Origin: Pseudobutyrivibrio sp. 49
GTDB taxonomy: Bacteria; Bacillota; Clostridia; Lachnospirales; Lachnospiraceae
Length of the DNA stretch: 64,000 nucleotides
Reading direction: 5' to 3'
Assembly: GCF_900100545.1 (NCBI RefSeq)
Contig: NZ_FNDP01000016.1
Coordinates: 1 to 64,000 of the forward strand
This document shows positions 51,814 to 60,947 of this stretch, piece by piece (within the stretch, counting starts at the first letter, position 1; the number at the start of each line of letters is the position of its first letter). Made by a program: the position numbers and the translations under genes. Under the pieces are notes generated by a model, which was given only the letters and a program-made list of their open reading frames with translations, was not told where the DNA came from and did not search any database.

Positions 51814-52818
51814 CTAATTCTTTCTGAAAAGAATATCTCTGTTGATTTCTGTATAAAATGCTTCTCTGAGACGCTTATTACTGTAATTCATGCTACGAAG
51901 CCACATGAGCTTTGTCATGGTAGCCTCCAGTGTCATATCGTAGGACTCAATCATATGGAAATCCTGCTTTACCTGACGGCCAACCTCATAGATAGTCATA
52001 TTGCTGCCCTCATTGGCAACCTGAGTAGTCATAACAGCAAGCTTGTCTGTACCCTTCCACTTTTCCATTTCCTCGTAGAAGGTCTCCATAAGTGTCTCTG
52101 GCATTCCGCCTACACCGAAGCTCTCAATAACCACAATGTCGTAGTTCTCAAAAAGATAGCTGAGCACTTCTGGCTTCATGCCTGGATAGAGCTTAAGCAA
52201 GGTAACCTTATCTGACATATCGTAGTAAAAGCTTGGTATGCCTCTAACTGGTACCTCAGGGATATATCTGATAATAATTCCATCCTGAATAACTGCAAGG
52301 TATGGGAAATTAATGCTGGAAAAAGCATTGTAGCTTTTTGCTCTTTCCTTTTTAGCTCTTGTACCGCAGATTACCTTGCCATCAAATACAATGCTGACAT
52401 TCTGGGAATCATTATCCGATGCGTAGATAAATGAATCTAAAAGATTTGTCTTGGCATCAGTAACATCCTTGCTGATAGGCTTCTGTGAGCCTGTCACCAC
52501 AATAGGCTTTGCAGAATTCTGAATCATGTAGCTGAGTGCCGCTGCTGTATAGGCAAGAGTATCTGTTCCGTGACACACAACAAATCCATCATAATTAGCG
52601 TAATTTTCTTCTATCGCATTTACGATATCTTTCCAAAGTACAGGTGTCATGTTGGAGCTATCTATATTCATTACCTGAATAGTCTCCACCTGGCAAACTT
52701 TTTTCACCGCTGGGATATAAGCTAAAATGTCCTCCGCCGTAAGTCCTGGTGTAAGTCCTGCATCTGTCTGTTTTGAAGCAATGGTACCTCCGGTACCAAT
52801 CATAAGTATCTTTTTCAT
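51814..52818 (-). CDS. ansA: Cytoplasmic type I asparaginase
   Basis: A 334-residue asparaginase. Catalytic motif 1 is TGGTIASK at the N-terminus, motif 2 is FVVCHGTDTLAYTAA, and the catalytic Lys lies in TGSQKPISKDVTDAKTN. No signal peptide, so type I. It hydrolyses asparagine to aspartate, which could feed NadB in this genome, though that link is only thematic. It starts two bases after the stop of an unknown gene and is probably cotranscribed with it. Confidence 0.93.
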   Translation of the reverse strand: MKKILMIGTGGTIASKQTDAGLTPGLTAEDILAYIPAVKKVCQVETIQVMNIDSSNMTPVLWKDIVNAIEENYANYDGFVVCHGTDTLAYTAAALSYMIQNSAKPIVVTGSQKPISKDVTDAKTNLLDSFIYASDNDSQNVSIVFDGKVICGTRAKKERAKSYNAFSSINFPYLAVIQDGIIIRYIPEVPVRGIPSFYYDMSDKVTLLKLYPGMKPEVLSYLFENYDIVVIESFGVGGMPETLMETFYEEMEKWKGTDKLAVMTTQVANEGSNMTIYEVGRQVKQDFHMIESYDMTLEATMTKLMWLRSMNYSNKRLREAFYTEINRDILFRKN

Positions 52819-52820
52819 TG

Positions 52821-53240
52821 TTAGTTCTTTCCGATTGGGATTCCAAAAATCTTAGTCTGGAAGCCCTCATATAAAGTATTGTAATCTGTGTAATTTATAT
52901 TGCTTTTGAAATAGTCGTTCCAGGTATCTCTAAGTGTATCGCAGATAGCTTTTCCATCCTGCTCCTCGCAGAGGATTGTTGGAAACACATAATAAATCAT
53001 AAAGTAATTAAGATTCATCTGATCTGCGCCTCGAACCTTGCCAAATTTTTTGTAAGACATAAAAACATCCTCACAAAATTTCTGAGCCTCAGCTGCAACA
53101 TCGTCAGCCTTTACCAAATCAGAAAGCTCATCATATCGCTCTTCCTTGAATCGATTTGTGTTTGATTCATAGCCGGCCTTATTGTGAACCTTGCTAAGGT
53201 ACACTACATCCTCAAAAATTTTGTCTACATTGTAACTCAT
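52821..53240 (-). CDS. Hypothetical protein, helical, unknown function
   Basis: A 139-residue acidic protein with no signal, membrane segment or metal motif. It is predicted mostly helical (MSYNVDKIFEDVVYLSKVHNK, then KADDVAAEAQKFCEDVFMSYKK) with a Tyr/Asn-rich C-terminus. I do not recognise a family. It lies between a HAD phosphatase gene and ansA, all in one direction, with GAAGGTG before its ATG. The operon gives no clear functional clue. Confidence 0.75.
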   Translation of the reverse strand: MSYNVDKIFEDVVYLSKVHNKAGYESNTNRFKEERYDELSDLVKADDVAAEAQKFCEDVFMSYKKFGKVRGADQMNLNYFMIYYVFPTILCEEQDGKAICDTLRDTWNDYFKSNINYTDYNTLYEGFQTKIFGIPIGKN

Positions 53241-53259
53241 AACACCTTCTCCATTTCTA

Positions 53260-53898
53260 TTACTCTATTATTTCCTTGAGCTCACTTATATCATCAATCT
53301 TTGCCACGTAGCTGTCGATTGAAGCTCCATAGCCATAAGCTGCCCAGATGAAATCAACTCCTGCCTTGTCGCATGCATCCTTATCCCCCTGAATGTCACC
53401 TAAATATACAGGATGCTTGATATTATTCTTTGCAACAAGTCCTTTTATATTATCTGCCTTTCCAAGGCCATTGTCACCATAGCAAATGAAATCAGTAAAA
53501 TATTTTCCATGACCGGTACGCTCCAGATAGGTCTCGATATAACCAGCCTGACAGTTGCTGACAATATAAAGCTTTGTTCGCTTGCTAAGATCCTCCAGAA
53601 CATCCTCAAGCCCTGGATAAGTAGTATCCATATCGCTGACTGCCAAGTCTGCCATCTCATACTCCTCGCAAAGCTCCAAGGTCTTATATCTCTTTGCTGG
53701 GTCTGGATCTGGAATGCTGGCATCTGCAATGTCAGTCATTGTCTTACCAAATAAGCCCATCAGCATCTCTGGAGTGAACTCAACATCATATCCCATTTCC
53801 TTTGCGGCTCTTGTCCAGCTTCCTGCGAAAACTGGAATGTTGTCCCAGATAGTGCCATCCATATCAAAAATGATACCGTCTGTAGTAATTTTGCTCAT
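53260..53898 (-). CDS. HAD family hydrolase
   Basis: A 212-residue HAD phosphatase. Motif I is GIIFDMDGTIWDN (nucleophile Asp and acid Asp), motif II LYIVSNCQAG, motif III KADNIKGL, motif IV VYLGDIQGDKDAC. The cap is the small helical type of phosphoglycolate phosphatase/beta-phosphoglucomutase-like enzymes. The substrate cannot be told. Start at 53898 has AAGG nine bases upstream. Confidence 0.88.
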   Translation of the reverse strand: MSKITTDGIIFDMDGTIWDNIPVFAGSWTRAAKEMGYDVEFTPEMLMGLFGKTMTDIADASIPDPDPAKRYKTLELCEEYEMADLAVSDMDTTYPGLEDVLEDLSKRTKLYIVSNCQAGYIETYLERTGHGKYFTDFICYGDNGLGKADNIKGLVAKNNIKHPVYLGDIQGDKDACDKAGVDFIWAAYGYGASIDSYVAKIDDISELKEIIE

Positions 53899-53982
53899 AA
53901 AACTAACCTTACTTTCTAATATCAACTAGGTGCTATTTTACAATATTTCACGTATAATGGGAACTCATAGAAAGGATTTATT

Positions 53983-54750
53983 ATGAACGACGACGAGCAG
54001 CTTTTATATAAAAGATTAATTGAGCTTTCTAACAGAGCTTATCAAAACAATATATATACTTTTAGCGACTTTCTTAGTCTGAGTCAGCAGGAGGTTATGT
54101 ATCAGGCAGCCAGAGACAAGGGCTTTGCACCTATCTCCTACGATTTATTTGGCGGCTATGAAAACTGCGAGAGAAAAATGGTTCGCTTCGGAAGTGAATC
54201 TGCCTTTGGCTATGAGGTAGAATTTCCTATCAAATGCATCAAAGTAGAGCCTCTTGCAAAGAAGTTTGCCAAAGAATATACCCACAGAGATTACTTGGGT
54301 TCCCTTATGAGTCTTGGTATCGATAGAAAAAAATTCGGCGATATCTTCGTGGATGGCATGGACGCTTACATCTATGCCGACGAATCTACCGCCGATTATC
54401 TTCTTGAAAATTTTGTATCTGTAGGACGTAATTCTGTGAAATGCTCCATCTCTGAGCTTCCAGAATCCTACAAGCGTGCCGCACTAAAGGAGGCCACTAT
54501 CCAGGTTGCTTCCCCTCGTGCTGATGCAGTCATTGCCAAGGTCTACAATCTCAGTCGCAAGGATACCATTCCCTACTTCACTGAAAAGAAGGTTTCCGTA
54601 AACGGCCACATTGTAGAAAACAATGACAAACTTCTTTCCGCCGGGGACTCTGTCTCCGTGCGAGGCTTCGGAAAGTTCAACCTCGTTGAAGAAGGAGGGC
54701 TCTCTCGAAAAGGAAAGCTGAACCTTGTTGTAGAAATATTTGGTCGTTAA
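53983..54750 (+). CDS. ylmH: YlmH family S4-domain RNA-binding protein
   Basis: A 255-residue protein. N-terminal YlmH domain (MNDDEQLLYKRLIELSNRAY, RFGSESAFGYEVEFPIKCIKVEP) and a C-terminal S4 domain (SVNGHIVENNDKLLSAGDSVSVRGFGKF). YlmH binds stalled 50S-peptidyl-tRNA complexes in ribosome rescue. In many Firmicutes it sits near division genes; here it stands alone, flanked by convergent neighbours. Its stop overlaps the SGNH gene's stop by four bases, with no terminator. Confidence 0.9.
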   Translation: MNDDEQLLYKRLIELSNRAYQNNIYTFSDFLSLSQQEVMYQAARDKGFAPISYDLFGGYENCERKMVRFGSESAFGYEVEFPIKCIKVEPLAKKFAKEYTHRDYLGSLMSLGIDRKKFGDIFVDGMDAYIYADESTADYLLENFVSVGRNSVKCSISELPESYKRAALKEATIQVASPRADAVIAKVYNLSRKDTIPYFTEKKVSVNGHIVENNDKLLSAGDSVSVRGFGKFNLVEEGGLSRKGKLNLVVEIFGR

Positions 54751-55814
54751 AGTGCCCCAATAAGATGCTGTGCAATAGCTGCAAAGCCTGCATCATTTGG
54801 GTGCCCCGCCAAGAATGACCCTATCGTATATACGGTACCATCTGGTGTGGTGTACTGATCACCAGCCTGAAGCATGTAATCCTGCACACCCTGAATATCA
54901 GAAAGGCTTACATAGGTAATGCCCTGCGCAGAAGCTACTTCCTTCTTTGTGCTTATTATGCTCTTATATGGCCAGAAATTATCAAGCATTACAATCCTTG
55001 CATTAGGATTGTAGGTCTTGATGTATGTAATCATATCTGTAAGATCTTCTTTGAAGTGATCCTCATGACCTTTTACATTTTCACCAAGCTCGATAACGAT
55101 TGTTCCATACTGGTATTTGGTAATGTATGGGTCTAAATCATCTACTTCATAATTTCTAGTACTTGAGAATTCCCAGGAACGAAGTGACATGTAATCATAT
55201 GAGCTATAACCCTTTGCAGCAACTGTCAGATGTACATAGTCATTCTCAGCCGCTGTGGCACCACAGCCCCATCCTGAGCCCCACCAATCTTTTGTAGCTG
55301 GATAAAGAGTGATGGAATTGCCGATGAATAAAATATCCTTTGTAGCTGATGGTACTGACTTTGAGGTGGAAATAGGAAGAGGAATTGGTAAGTATTCCTC
55401 CGATACATCCTCAAAAGATATATATCCGTAATCGCCATTTACCTTAATTTTGTAGTAATCTGTTTCATTGCACTTTGCAACAATAGCAACTCGTGAATCC
55501 AAGGAAAGAGTACCTATGATTTCAGCGGCATCGTAAGGTTCCTGACGTACAGTAGCTTTTGACTGTGCATAATAGGTGGCTTCAAAATCCTTGAAGGTAT
55601 ATTTATCTTTTTTCTCAGAAGAATCCTTGTCTTCTTCTTTTTCTGCCTCGAGCCTTGCAGCTTCTTCCTCTGCCAAACGCTGCTCTTCCTTCTCTTGTTC
55701 TATACGTTCTCTCTCAGCTGTCTCAAGTTTATTCTCATATACAACAAGGCAGCCAAAGACAACAATTAATGCAAATAATGATATCCACAGAGCAATTACT
55801 ATCTTCTTCTTCAA
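54747..55814 (-). CDS. Membrane-anchored SH3-domain SGNH/GDSL hydrolase
   Basis: A 355-residue protein. One membrane segment (about 6-24), a Glu/Lys-rich linker (about 28-70), an SH3_3-type domain (about 75-140, ATVRQEPYDAAEIIGTL then KVNGDYGYISFEDV), then an SGNH hydrolase (about 160-355) with block I ILFIGNSITLYP and the C-terminal GHPNDAGFAAIA dyad. It likely deacylates a surface glycan or peptidoglycan. The start shown is a TTG with TAGGAG upstream. It converges on ylmH. Confidence 0.85.
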   Translation of the reverse strand: MKKKIVIALWISLFALIVVFGCLVVYENKLETAERERIEQEKEEQRLAEEEAARLEAEKEEDKDSSEKKDKYTFKDFEATYYAQSKATVRQEPYDAAEIIGTLSLDSRVAIVAKCNETDYYKIKVNGDYGYISFEDVSEEYLPIPLPISTSKSVPSATKDILFIGNSITLYPATKDWWGSGWGCGATAAENDYVHLTVAAKGYSSYDYMSLRSWEFSSTRNYEVDDLDPYITKYQYGTIVIELGENVKGHEDHFKEDLTDMITYIKTYNPNARIVMLDNFWPYKSIISTKKEVASAQGITYVSLSDIQGVQDYMLQAGDQYTTPDGTVYTIGSFLAGHPNDAGFAAIAQHLIGAL

Positions 55815-55910
55815 AATAATTCTCCTATCAAAAAAAATCTATTTAATTTATAATTGACGTTAATAAAAGGATTATAACACTAATAGGCAGATTAGTCATT
55901 TAGGGGAATT

Positions 55911-57416
55911 ATGAAACCAATTTTATCAGCGGCACAGATGAAAGAGTGGGATTCAAAAACAATTGAACAAATGGGTATGCCTTCCCTGGTTTTGATGGAG
56001 CGTGCTGCCCTTGCAGTTTGCAACAGGATTCGTCATTCATATTCTGACAAACTTAATTTTGGAATATTTGCAGGTCCAGGTAACAACGGTGGTGACGGCA
56101 TAGCAATCGCGCGTATCCTTCACGCAAAGGGGGATTCTGTTAAAGCTATCGTCCTTGGTGATTCAAAGAAATTCTCACCTCAGCTAAGACAGGAGCTGGA
56201 GATAGCTGGAAACTATGGTGTGGAAATAATTTATCCATGGAATATAGATGATATAAGTGTTAAAGAGTTTTCCAGATTATTTGCGGACTGCGATATGCTG
56301 ATAGATTCTCTTTTTGGCATAGGTCTGACTCGCGGATTAGAAGAAGATTACGCAGTTGCGGCTGAATATATTAACCAAAGCGGAAAGCCTGTTGTAGCTG
56401 TGGATATCCCATCCGGTTATGATACTGACAGTGGAAAACTGTTAGGAGCTGTAGGTGTTAGAGCTGATATTACCGTGACCTTTGCCTATATGAAAAAGGG
56501 ATTGGTTCTGGGAGATTGTAAGGTGGCTGCTGGAAGTATTTATGTGGCTGATGTGGGAATTTATTGCAAGGATAATTCCGTGGCTCAATTACTCGATGAT
56601 GAGATTCTTTCATCGATTCCAAAACGTGAACCTACCGCCAATAAAGGTACCTGCGGAAAAATCCTTGTAATCGCTGGTAGCGAAAGCATTTATGGAGCCT
56701 GCTATCTGGCTGCCAATGCCGCACTTGTGACGGGCTCTGGTCTTGTAAAGATTTATACTCATCAGAATAATATAGAATCCATTCAACAGAATTTACCTGA
56801 AACAATGTATAAGGGGTACACCTCTTTTAATGATGTCGAAGTGATGGAGCAAATTGCATGGGCTGATGCTATTGTTATTGGTCCAGGACTGGGCACCTCT
56901 GATGTGTCCGCACAGATTATCAAGACGGTATGTGAGCATGCAAAGGTGCCTGTAGTTGTTGATGCTGATGGCGTTAATCTGTTGGCAAAGGATTTAAAAC
57001 TGCTTGATGAACTGACTGGCAGAGTTCCTGTAATCCTTACGCCTCATTTAAAGGAGATGGAGCGACTTTGCAATACACCTGTAAATGAGATAAATTATGA
57101 TATTGAAAATGTGGCAAAAGAATTTGCTGCAAAGCACAACTGTGTTGTTGTTCTTAAAAATCACACCACAGTTATTGCTACCGTAAATACGATATTCTAT
57201 TGCAACAGTGGTAATGAAGGTCTTGCCACTCCAGGAAGTGGAGATGTACTTGCAGGTATTATTGGAGCGTTGCTTGGCCAGAGAATGACAGCTGAAGATG
57301 CTGCTACCGCAGGAGCATATATTCATGGTAGTGCAGGAACTATTGCCACAGAAGAAACTGGTATAAAAGGTTTGTTAGCGAGAGATATTATCGCAAATAT
57401 AAATAAAGTTATATGA
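55911..57416 (+). CDS. nnr: Bifunctional NAD(P)H-hydrate epimerase/ADP-dependent dehydratase (Nnr)
   Basis: A 501-residue fusion. The N-terminal YjeF_N epimerase (1-about 215) has PILSAAQMKEWDSKTIEQMG and GPGNNGGDGIAIARIL. The C-terminal carbohydrate-kinase-like domain (about 225-501) has GSESIYGACYLAANAALVTGSGLVKI and GNEGLATPGSGDVLAGIIGALLGQ. Together they repair hydrated NADH/NADPH. It starts with AGGGGAATT upstream and is followed 12 bp later by nadE, so NAD repair and NAD synthesis are one operon. Confidence 0.95.
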   Translation: MKPILSAAQMKEWDSKTIEQMGMPSLVLMERAALAVCNRIRHSYSDKLNFGIFAGPGNNGGDGIAIARILHAKGDSVKAIVLGDSKKFSPQLRQELEIAGNYGVEIIYPWNIDDISVKEFSRLFADCDMLIDSLFGIGLTRGLEEDYAVAAEYINQSGKPVVAVDIPSGYDTDSGKLLGAVGVRADITVTFAYMKKGLVLGDCKVAAGSIYVADVGIYCKDNSVAQLLDDEILSSIPKREPTANKGTCGKILVIAGSESIYGACYLAANAALVTGSGLVKIYTHQNNIESIQQNLPETMYKGYTSFNDVEVMEQIAWADAIVIGPGLGTSDVSAQIIKTVCEHAKVPVVVDADGVNLLAKDLKLLDELTGRVPVILTPHLKEMERLCNTPVNEINYDIENVAKEFAAKHNCVVVLKNHTTVIATVNTIFYCNSGNEGLATPGSGDVLAGIIGALLGQRMTAEDAATAGAYIHGSAGTIATEETGIKGLLARDIIANINKVI

Positions 57417-57428
57417 AAGGCATTTTTT

Positions 57429-58178
57429 ATGAGAGAATTTGATGTTGAAAAACAGACAAAACAATTAATTGAGTACACCATAGAATGGTTCAACAAATTT
57501 GGAGAAAACAGCCGCGCTGTACTCGGTATCTCAGGAGGAAAGGATTCTTCTGTTACAGCTGCAGTTTTAAAAGAAGCACTTGGTGCTGAGCGAGTTCTTG
57601 GAATCATTATGCCAAACGGCGAAATGAGCGACCTTGATGATGCAAAGCTTCTTGTAGATTTCCTTAAGATTCCAAATGAAATCGTTCCTATCACAGATTA
57701 TTACAATGCAGCTATTACTACATTTGAAAAGGCAGAGAAGTTTGAAGTTACTAAGGATCTTAAAATCAACCTTGCGCCACGTCTTCGTATGTCTACCCTT
57801 TACGCAGTAGCTCAGGGACAGCCTGTTACTACTTTTGTGGTTAACACATGCAATGCCTCTGAGGACTACGTAGGTTACTCTACAAAATACGGCGATGCAG
57901 CTGGTGATGTTTCGCTTCTTCAGGATTTCACAGTTACTGAGGTTCTTCAGATTGGAGAATATCTTGGATTGCCAGAGCAGCTTGTTCACAAGGTTCCATC
58001 TGACGGTCTTTCTGGAATGTCAGATGAGGATAAGCTTGGTTTCAAATATGCTCAGCTTGATGAATATATTTCAAATGAAAATGCAGACATCCCTGCAGAT
58101 GTAAAGGCTTCCATCGATAGAAAGCACGTTGCAAACCTTCACAAACTACAGCTTATGCCTGCATATAAGAGACATTAA
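57429..58178 (+). CDS. nadE: Ammonia-dependent NAD+ synthetase NadE
   Basis: A 249-residue NadE. The ATP pyrophosphatase motif is VLGISGGKDSSVTAAVL. The NaAD-binding motif is NACNASEDYVGYSTKYGDAAGDVSLLQD. The size and lack of a nitrilase domain mark the NH3-dependent type. It completes NAD synthesis, downstream of the NadABC products elsewhere in the window. Its stop overlaps the convergent DHHW gene's stop by four bases. Confidence 0.95.
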   Translation: MREFDVEKQTKQLIEYTIEWFNKFGENSRAVLGISGGKDSSVTAAVLKEALGAERVLGIIMPNGEMSDLDDAKLLVDFLKIPNEIVPITDYYNAAITTFEKAEKFEVTKDLKINLAPRLRMSTLYAVAQGQPVTTFVVNTCNASEDYVGYSTKYGDAAGDVSLLQDFTVTEVLQIGEYLGLPEQLVHKVPSDGLSGMSDEDKLGFKYAQLDEYISNENADIPADVKASIDRKHVANLHKLQLMPAYKRH

Positions 58179-59461
58179 TTGCTAAATAAATTAATTACCT
58201 TCTGTATAGTCTTAAAGCCTTCATAATCGTAGCGCTCTACAGCCTCGATTACGATGATATCAGCGTTCTTGATATCGCTGGATACTTCCTTCATATAGTC
58301 ACGATGAACGAAGGTGCAGTTGGTAAAATCTTTAGATATATATGGCATCATGTTTACACGGAAGCTGTCGCCGATGAGGCACAGCTTCTTTTCATTTGCC
58401 CCATTACTGGTGGTGCGACAAATCATTTTTTCCACATTGAGACCATTTACAGTTACATCAGGTCGATAATCCACTGTATACTCTGCATCGTCGTGAGTAA
58501 CCATGGAATCAGGAATTCCCATATAGGTATAGAGCTCGTACTTATCCGCATCCTGTGTTCCTACAATCCACGAAGCAGGATCTGTCTGCTCAACTCCCAT
58601 AGCTGCATACAACGCATTTGTACCATATAAGCCACCAAGGTGATTCCAGTGACTGTCGTATTTGTAATACACCTGATAAGTACCAGATGCCTCCAACTCC
58701 TCTATAATCGGATATATAAATGGAGCCTTCGCTTCATTTTGCATTTTCTCATAGAGACGGGAAATACGTCTCCAATCATCCACCTTTTCCACCGTAGGCA
58801 TGTACTTTGGATATACAGAAGACTTGTTAGGTGCTATGAGAACATAAAGCTCCTTTCCGCGAGCCGCACATATTGACTGAAGCTGATTTACAAGATTTAC
58901 GTAGTGCTGCATCTCATCCTCACTAAGGATGTTGGAACCTACATAGCACTCATATTCATTTTCTCCATACAAAAACAGCCAGCCAAATCTTCCCACGATT
59001 ACATCCTGATTAACTCTAAGTGGGTAAAAGGCATCGTCATCAATAATATCCTCAGTGGCCACCTGCACCTCTTCTCCAGGTACAATTGGCTTGTTAGTCT
59101 GACCACGCTCCACAATTTTATCCTTCTTTTCAGCACCGGCACTATAAAGCATTTGGCCCACTGCTGTGGCCACCTTCTGATACTGTCCATCGATAACATT
59201 GTTAATAGATTTGTATGCTGAAATCAGTGTATATCTAAACGGAATCCTGTCATCTATAAATCCACTTAAGCTCTCTCCAGTATTGATCAGATTACTCCAC
59301 TCAATTTCCTGCATCTGACGCTTCTCAGTTTCAACTACAGAAAGTGCATTGTAGCTTTCTTCTGAAAATAGGCGCAACATACCGCCTCCCACCCATGGCA
59401 ACACAAGGAGTGCAAGAAATACCAATATGAAAATTTTGTTCTTTAGATTAGTTAATTTCAT
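58175..59461 (-). CDS. DHHW family (AlgJ/AlgX-like) SGNH protein
   Basis: A 428-residue secreted or anchored protein with an N-terminal hydrophobic segment (about 10-28) and the DHHW-family core: FGWLFLYGENEYECYVG, then YYKYDSHWNHLGGLYGTNAL, the DHxxW/SHWN motif, and IGDSFRVNMMPY (the GDS block). In bacterial polysaccharide O-acetylation systems such proteins transfer acetyl groups outside, taking them from an MBOAT partner. The next gene upstream on this strand is an MBOAT protein, so the pair fits that scheme. Confidence 0.88.
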   Translation of the reverse strand: MKLTNLKNKIFILVFLALLVLPWVGGGMLRLFSEESYNALSVVETEKRQMQEIEWSNLINTGESLSGFIDDRIPFRYTLISAYKSINNVIDGQYQKVATAVGQMLYSAGAEKKDKIVERGQTNKPIVPGEEVQVATEDIIDDDAFYPLRVNQDVIVGRFGWLFLYGENEYECYVGSNILSEDEMQHYVNLVNQLQSICAARGKELYVLIAPNKSSVYPKYMPTVEKVDDWRRISRLYEKMQNEAKAPFIYPIIEELEASGTYQVYYKYDSHWNHLGGLYGTNALYAAMGVEQTDPASWIVGTQDADKYELYTYMGIPDSMVTHDDAEYTVDYRPDVTVNGLNVEKMICRTTSNGANEKKLCLIGDSFRVNMMPYISKDFTNCTFVHRDYMKEVSSDIKNADIIVIEAVERYDYEGFKTIQKVINLFSN

Positions 59462-59479
59462 AACACCTCAATGGAAAGC

Positions 59480-60946
59480 TTAAAATTGATAATAAATAAA
59501 TGGATTATAAGTACCGTTCACAAGGAACAAAAGGCTAAGAAGCAGCAACCCTAGACATACAAAGGCGTTGCCCTTAACTGCCTTAATACTCATGTGAGCC
59601 TGTACAAAGCCTCCAAAGAGACATGCACATATAAAGGCAATCACGCTCATTCCTGAAAGCTCATTTAGAAGATTTATTGGCTTAAAGCCGCCAATAAACA
59701 TTCTTGAAATAAAGATTCCTGCATCCATGATTGTGTTCGCACGGAACACAACCCAAAGAAGCGTTACCACAATAAATATTAATATCCTGTTCAAAAACTT
59801 AACTGGATTTTTCTCCAGAATCTTTCCAAACCATAACCTTTCAAAAATCAACAGAATACCGTATACAACTCCCCATACAAAGAATGTCCAGTTGGCACCA
59901 TGCCAGATTCCAGTAAGTAAGAATACTACAAAGATATTCCAACAGGTTTTTGCCATAGAGCATCTGCTTCCTCCAAGTGGAATGTATACATAATCTCTAA
60001 ACCAGGTGGAAAGAGAAATATGCCAGCGTCTCCAAAAATCTCTGATGGATTCTGCTCGATAAGGATGGTCAAAGTTCTCTTTGAAATCAAATCCAAACAT
60101 CTTTCCAAGTCCGATTGCCATATCGGAATACCCGCTGAAATCAAAGTAAATCTGGAAAGTATAGCAGATAGCACCAAGCCATGCCACTGTTGCATCCAAC
60201 GTTGAAATATCAGATTGCCATACCTTATCAGCTACAGTCGCTATCGTATTTGCGATAAGTACTTTTTTGCTAAGTCCAAAACAGAATCTCTTTATTCCTT
60301 CCGCAAACTCATAAGACCCCACAGCGCGGTCTGTCAGCTGACCGGCAATGTCTTTGTAATGAACAATTGGACCTGCAATCAACTGTGGAAAACAGGCAAT
60401 ATAAAGAGCAAAGAATAATAGATTCTCCTGAATCTCAGCCTTATTGTTATAAACATCTATAACATAGGATAAGGCTTGGAATGTGAAAAATGATATTCCT
60501 ACAGGTAGGACAATCTGGTCTATCCCCAGGGCACCTGTACCAACACCAGAAAAAATACCTGTGGCACGTTCTGCTCCCGTAAGCTCCCCACCGAAAAACA
60601 GATTTTCAATTGTCGCAATGAAAAGGTTGAAATATTTAAAGAAGAACAACATTCCCATGTCACAAACAATAGCGCATAAAAGTCCTACTTTTCTTACACC
60701 ATTACCATGTCGGTCCTGTGCCACAAGAAAGCCTGCGCACCAGTTTATCAAAATAACCGCAGCAATAAGCAGCAGATATTTCACGCCACCGAAGGCATAG
60801 AAAATCAAACTGAAGCACAGCAATATGTAGTTAGATAAAATGATTTTGCGCTCCTGCCCTCCACCTATCACTCTTGGAACCCCGTAGTAAACCAAGAGAC
60901 AAAGTGGAAGGAAGATTGTGCAAAATATAAGTGAGCTAAAAACCAA
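59480..60946 (-). CDS. MBOAT O-acyltransferase (AlgI/DltB-like)
   Basis: A 488-residue polytopic protein with about eleven membrane segments. It starts MVFSSLIFCTIFLPLCLLVYYGVP, keeps PVGISFFTFQALSYVIDVY and DFSGYSDMAIGLGKMFGF, and ends with the catalytic histidine region FLLTGIWHGANWTFFVWG. MBOATs hand acyl groups across the membrane. It pairs with the DHHW gene 18 bp downstream, as AlgI does with AlgJ/AlgX. The acceptor glycan is unknown. Confidence 0.92.
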   Translation of the reverse strand: MVFSSLIFCTIFLPLCLLVYYGVPRVIGGGQERKIILSNYILLCFSLIFYAFGGVKYLLLIAAVILINWCAGFLVAQDRHGNGVRKVGLLCAIVCDMGMLFFFKYFNLFIATIENLFFGGELTGAERATGIFSGVGTGALGIDQIVLPVGISFFTFQALSYVIDVYNNKAEIQENLLFFALYIACFPQLIAGPIVHYKDIAGQLTDRAVGSYEFAEGIKRFCFGLSKKVLIANTIATVADKVWQSDISTLDATVAWLGAICYTFQIYFDFSGYSDMAIGLGKMFGFDFKENFDHPYRAESIRDFWRRWHISLSTWFRDYVYIPLGGSRCSMAKTCWNIFVVFLLTGIWHGANWTFFVWGVVYGILLIFERLWFGKILEKNPVKFLNRILIFIVVTLLWVVFRANTIMDAGIFISRMFIGGFKPINLLNELSGMSVIAFICACLFGGFVQAHMSIKAVKGNAFVCLGLLLLSLLFLVNGTYNPFIYYQF

Positions 60947-60947
60947 T

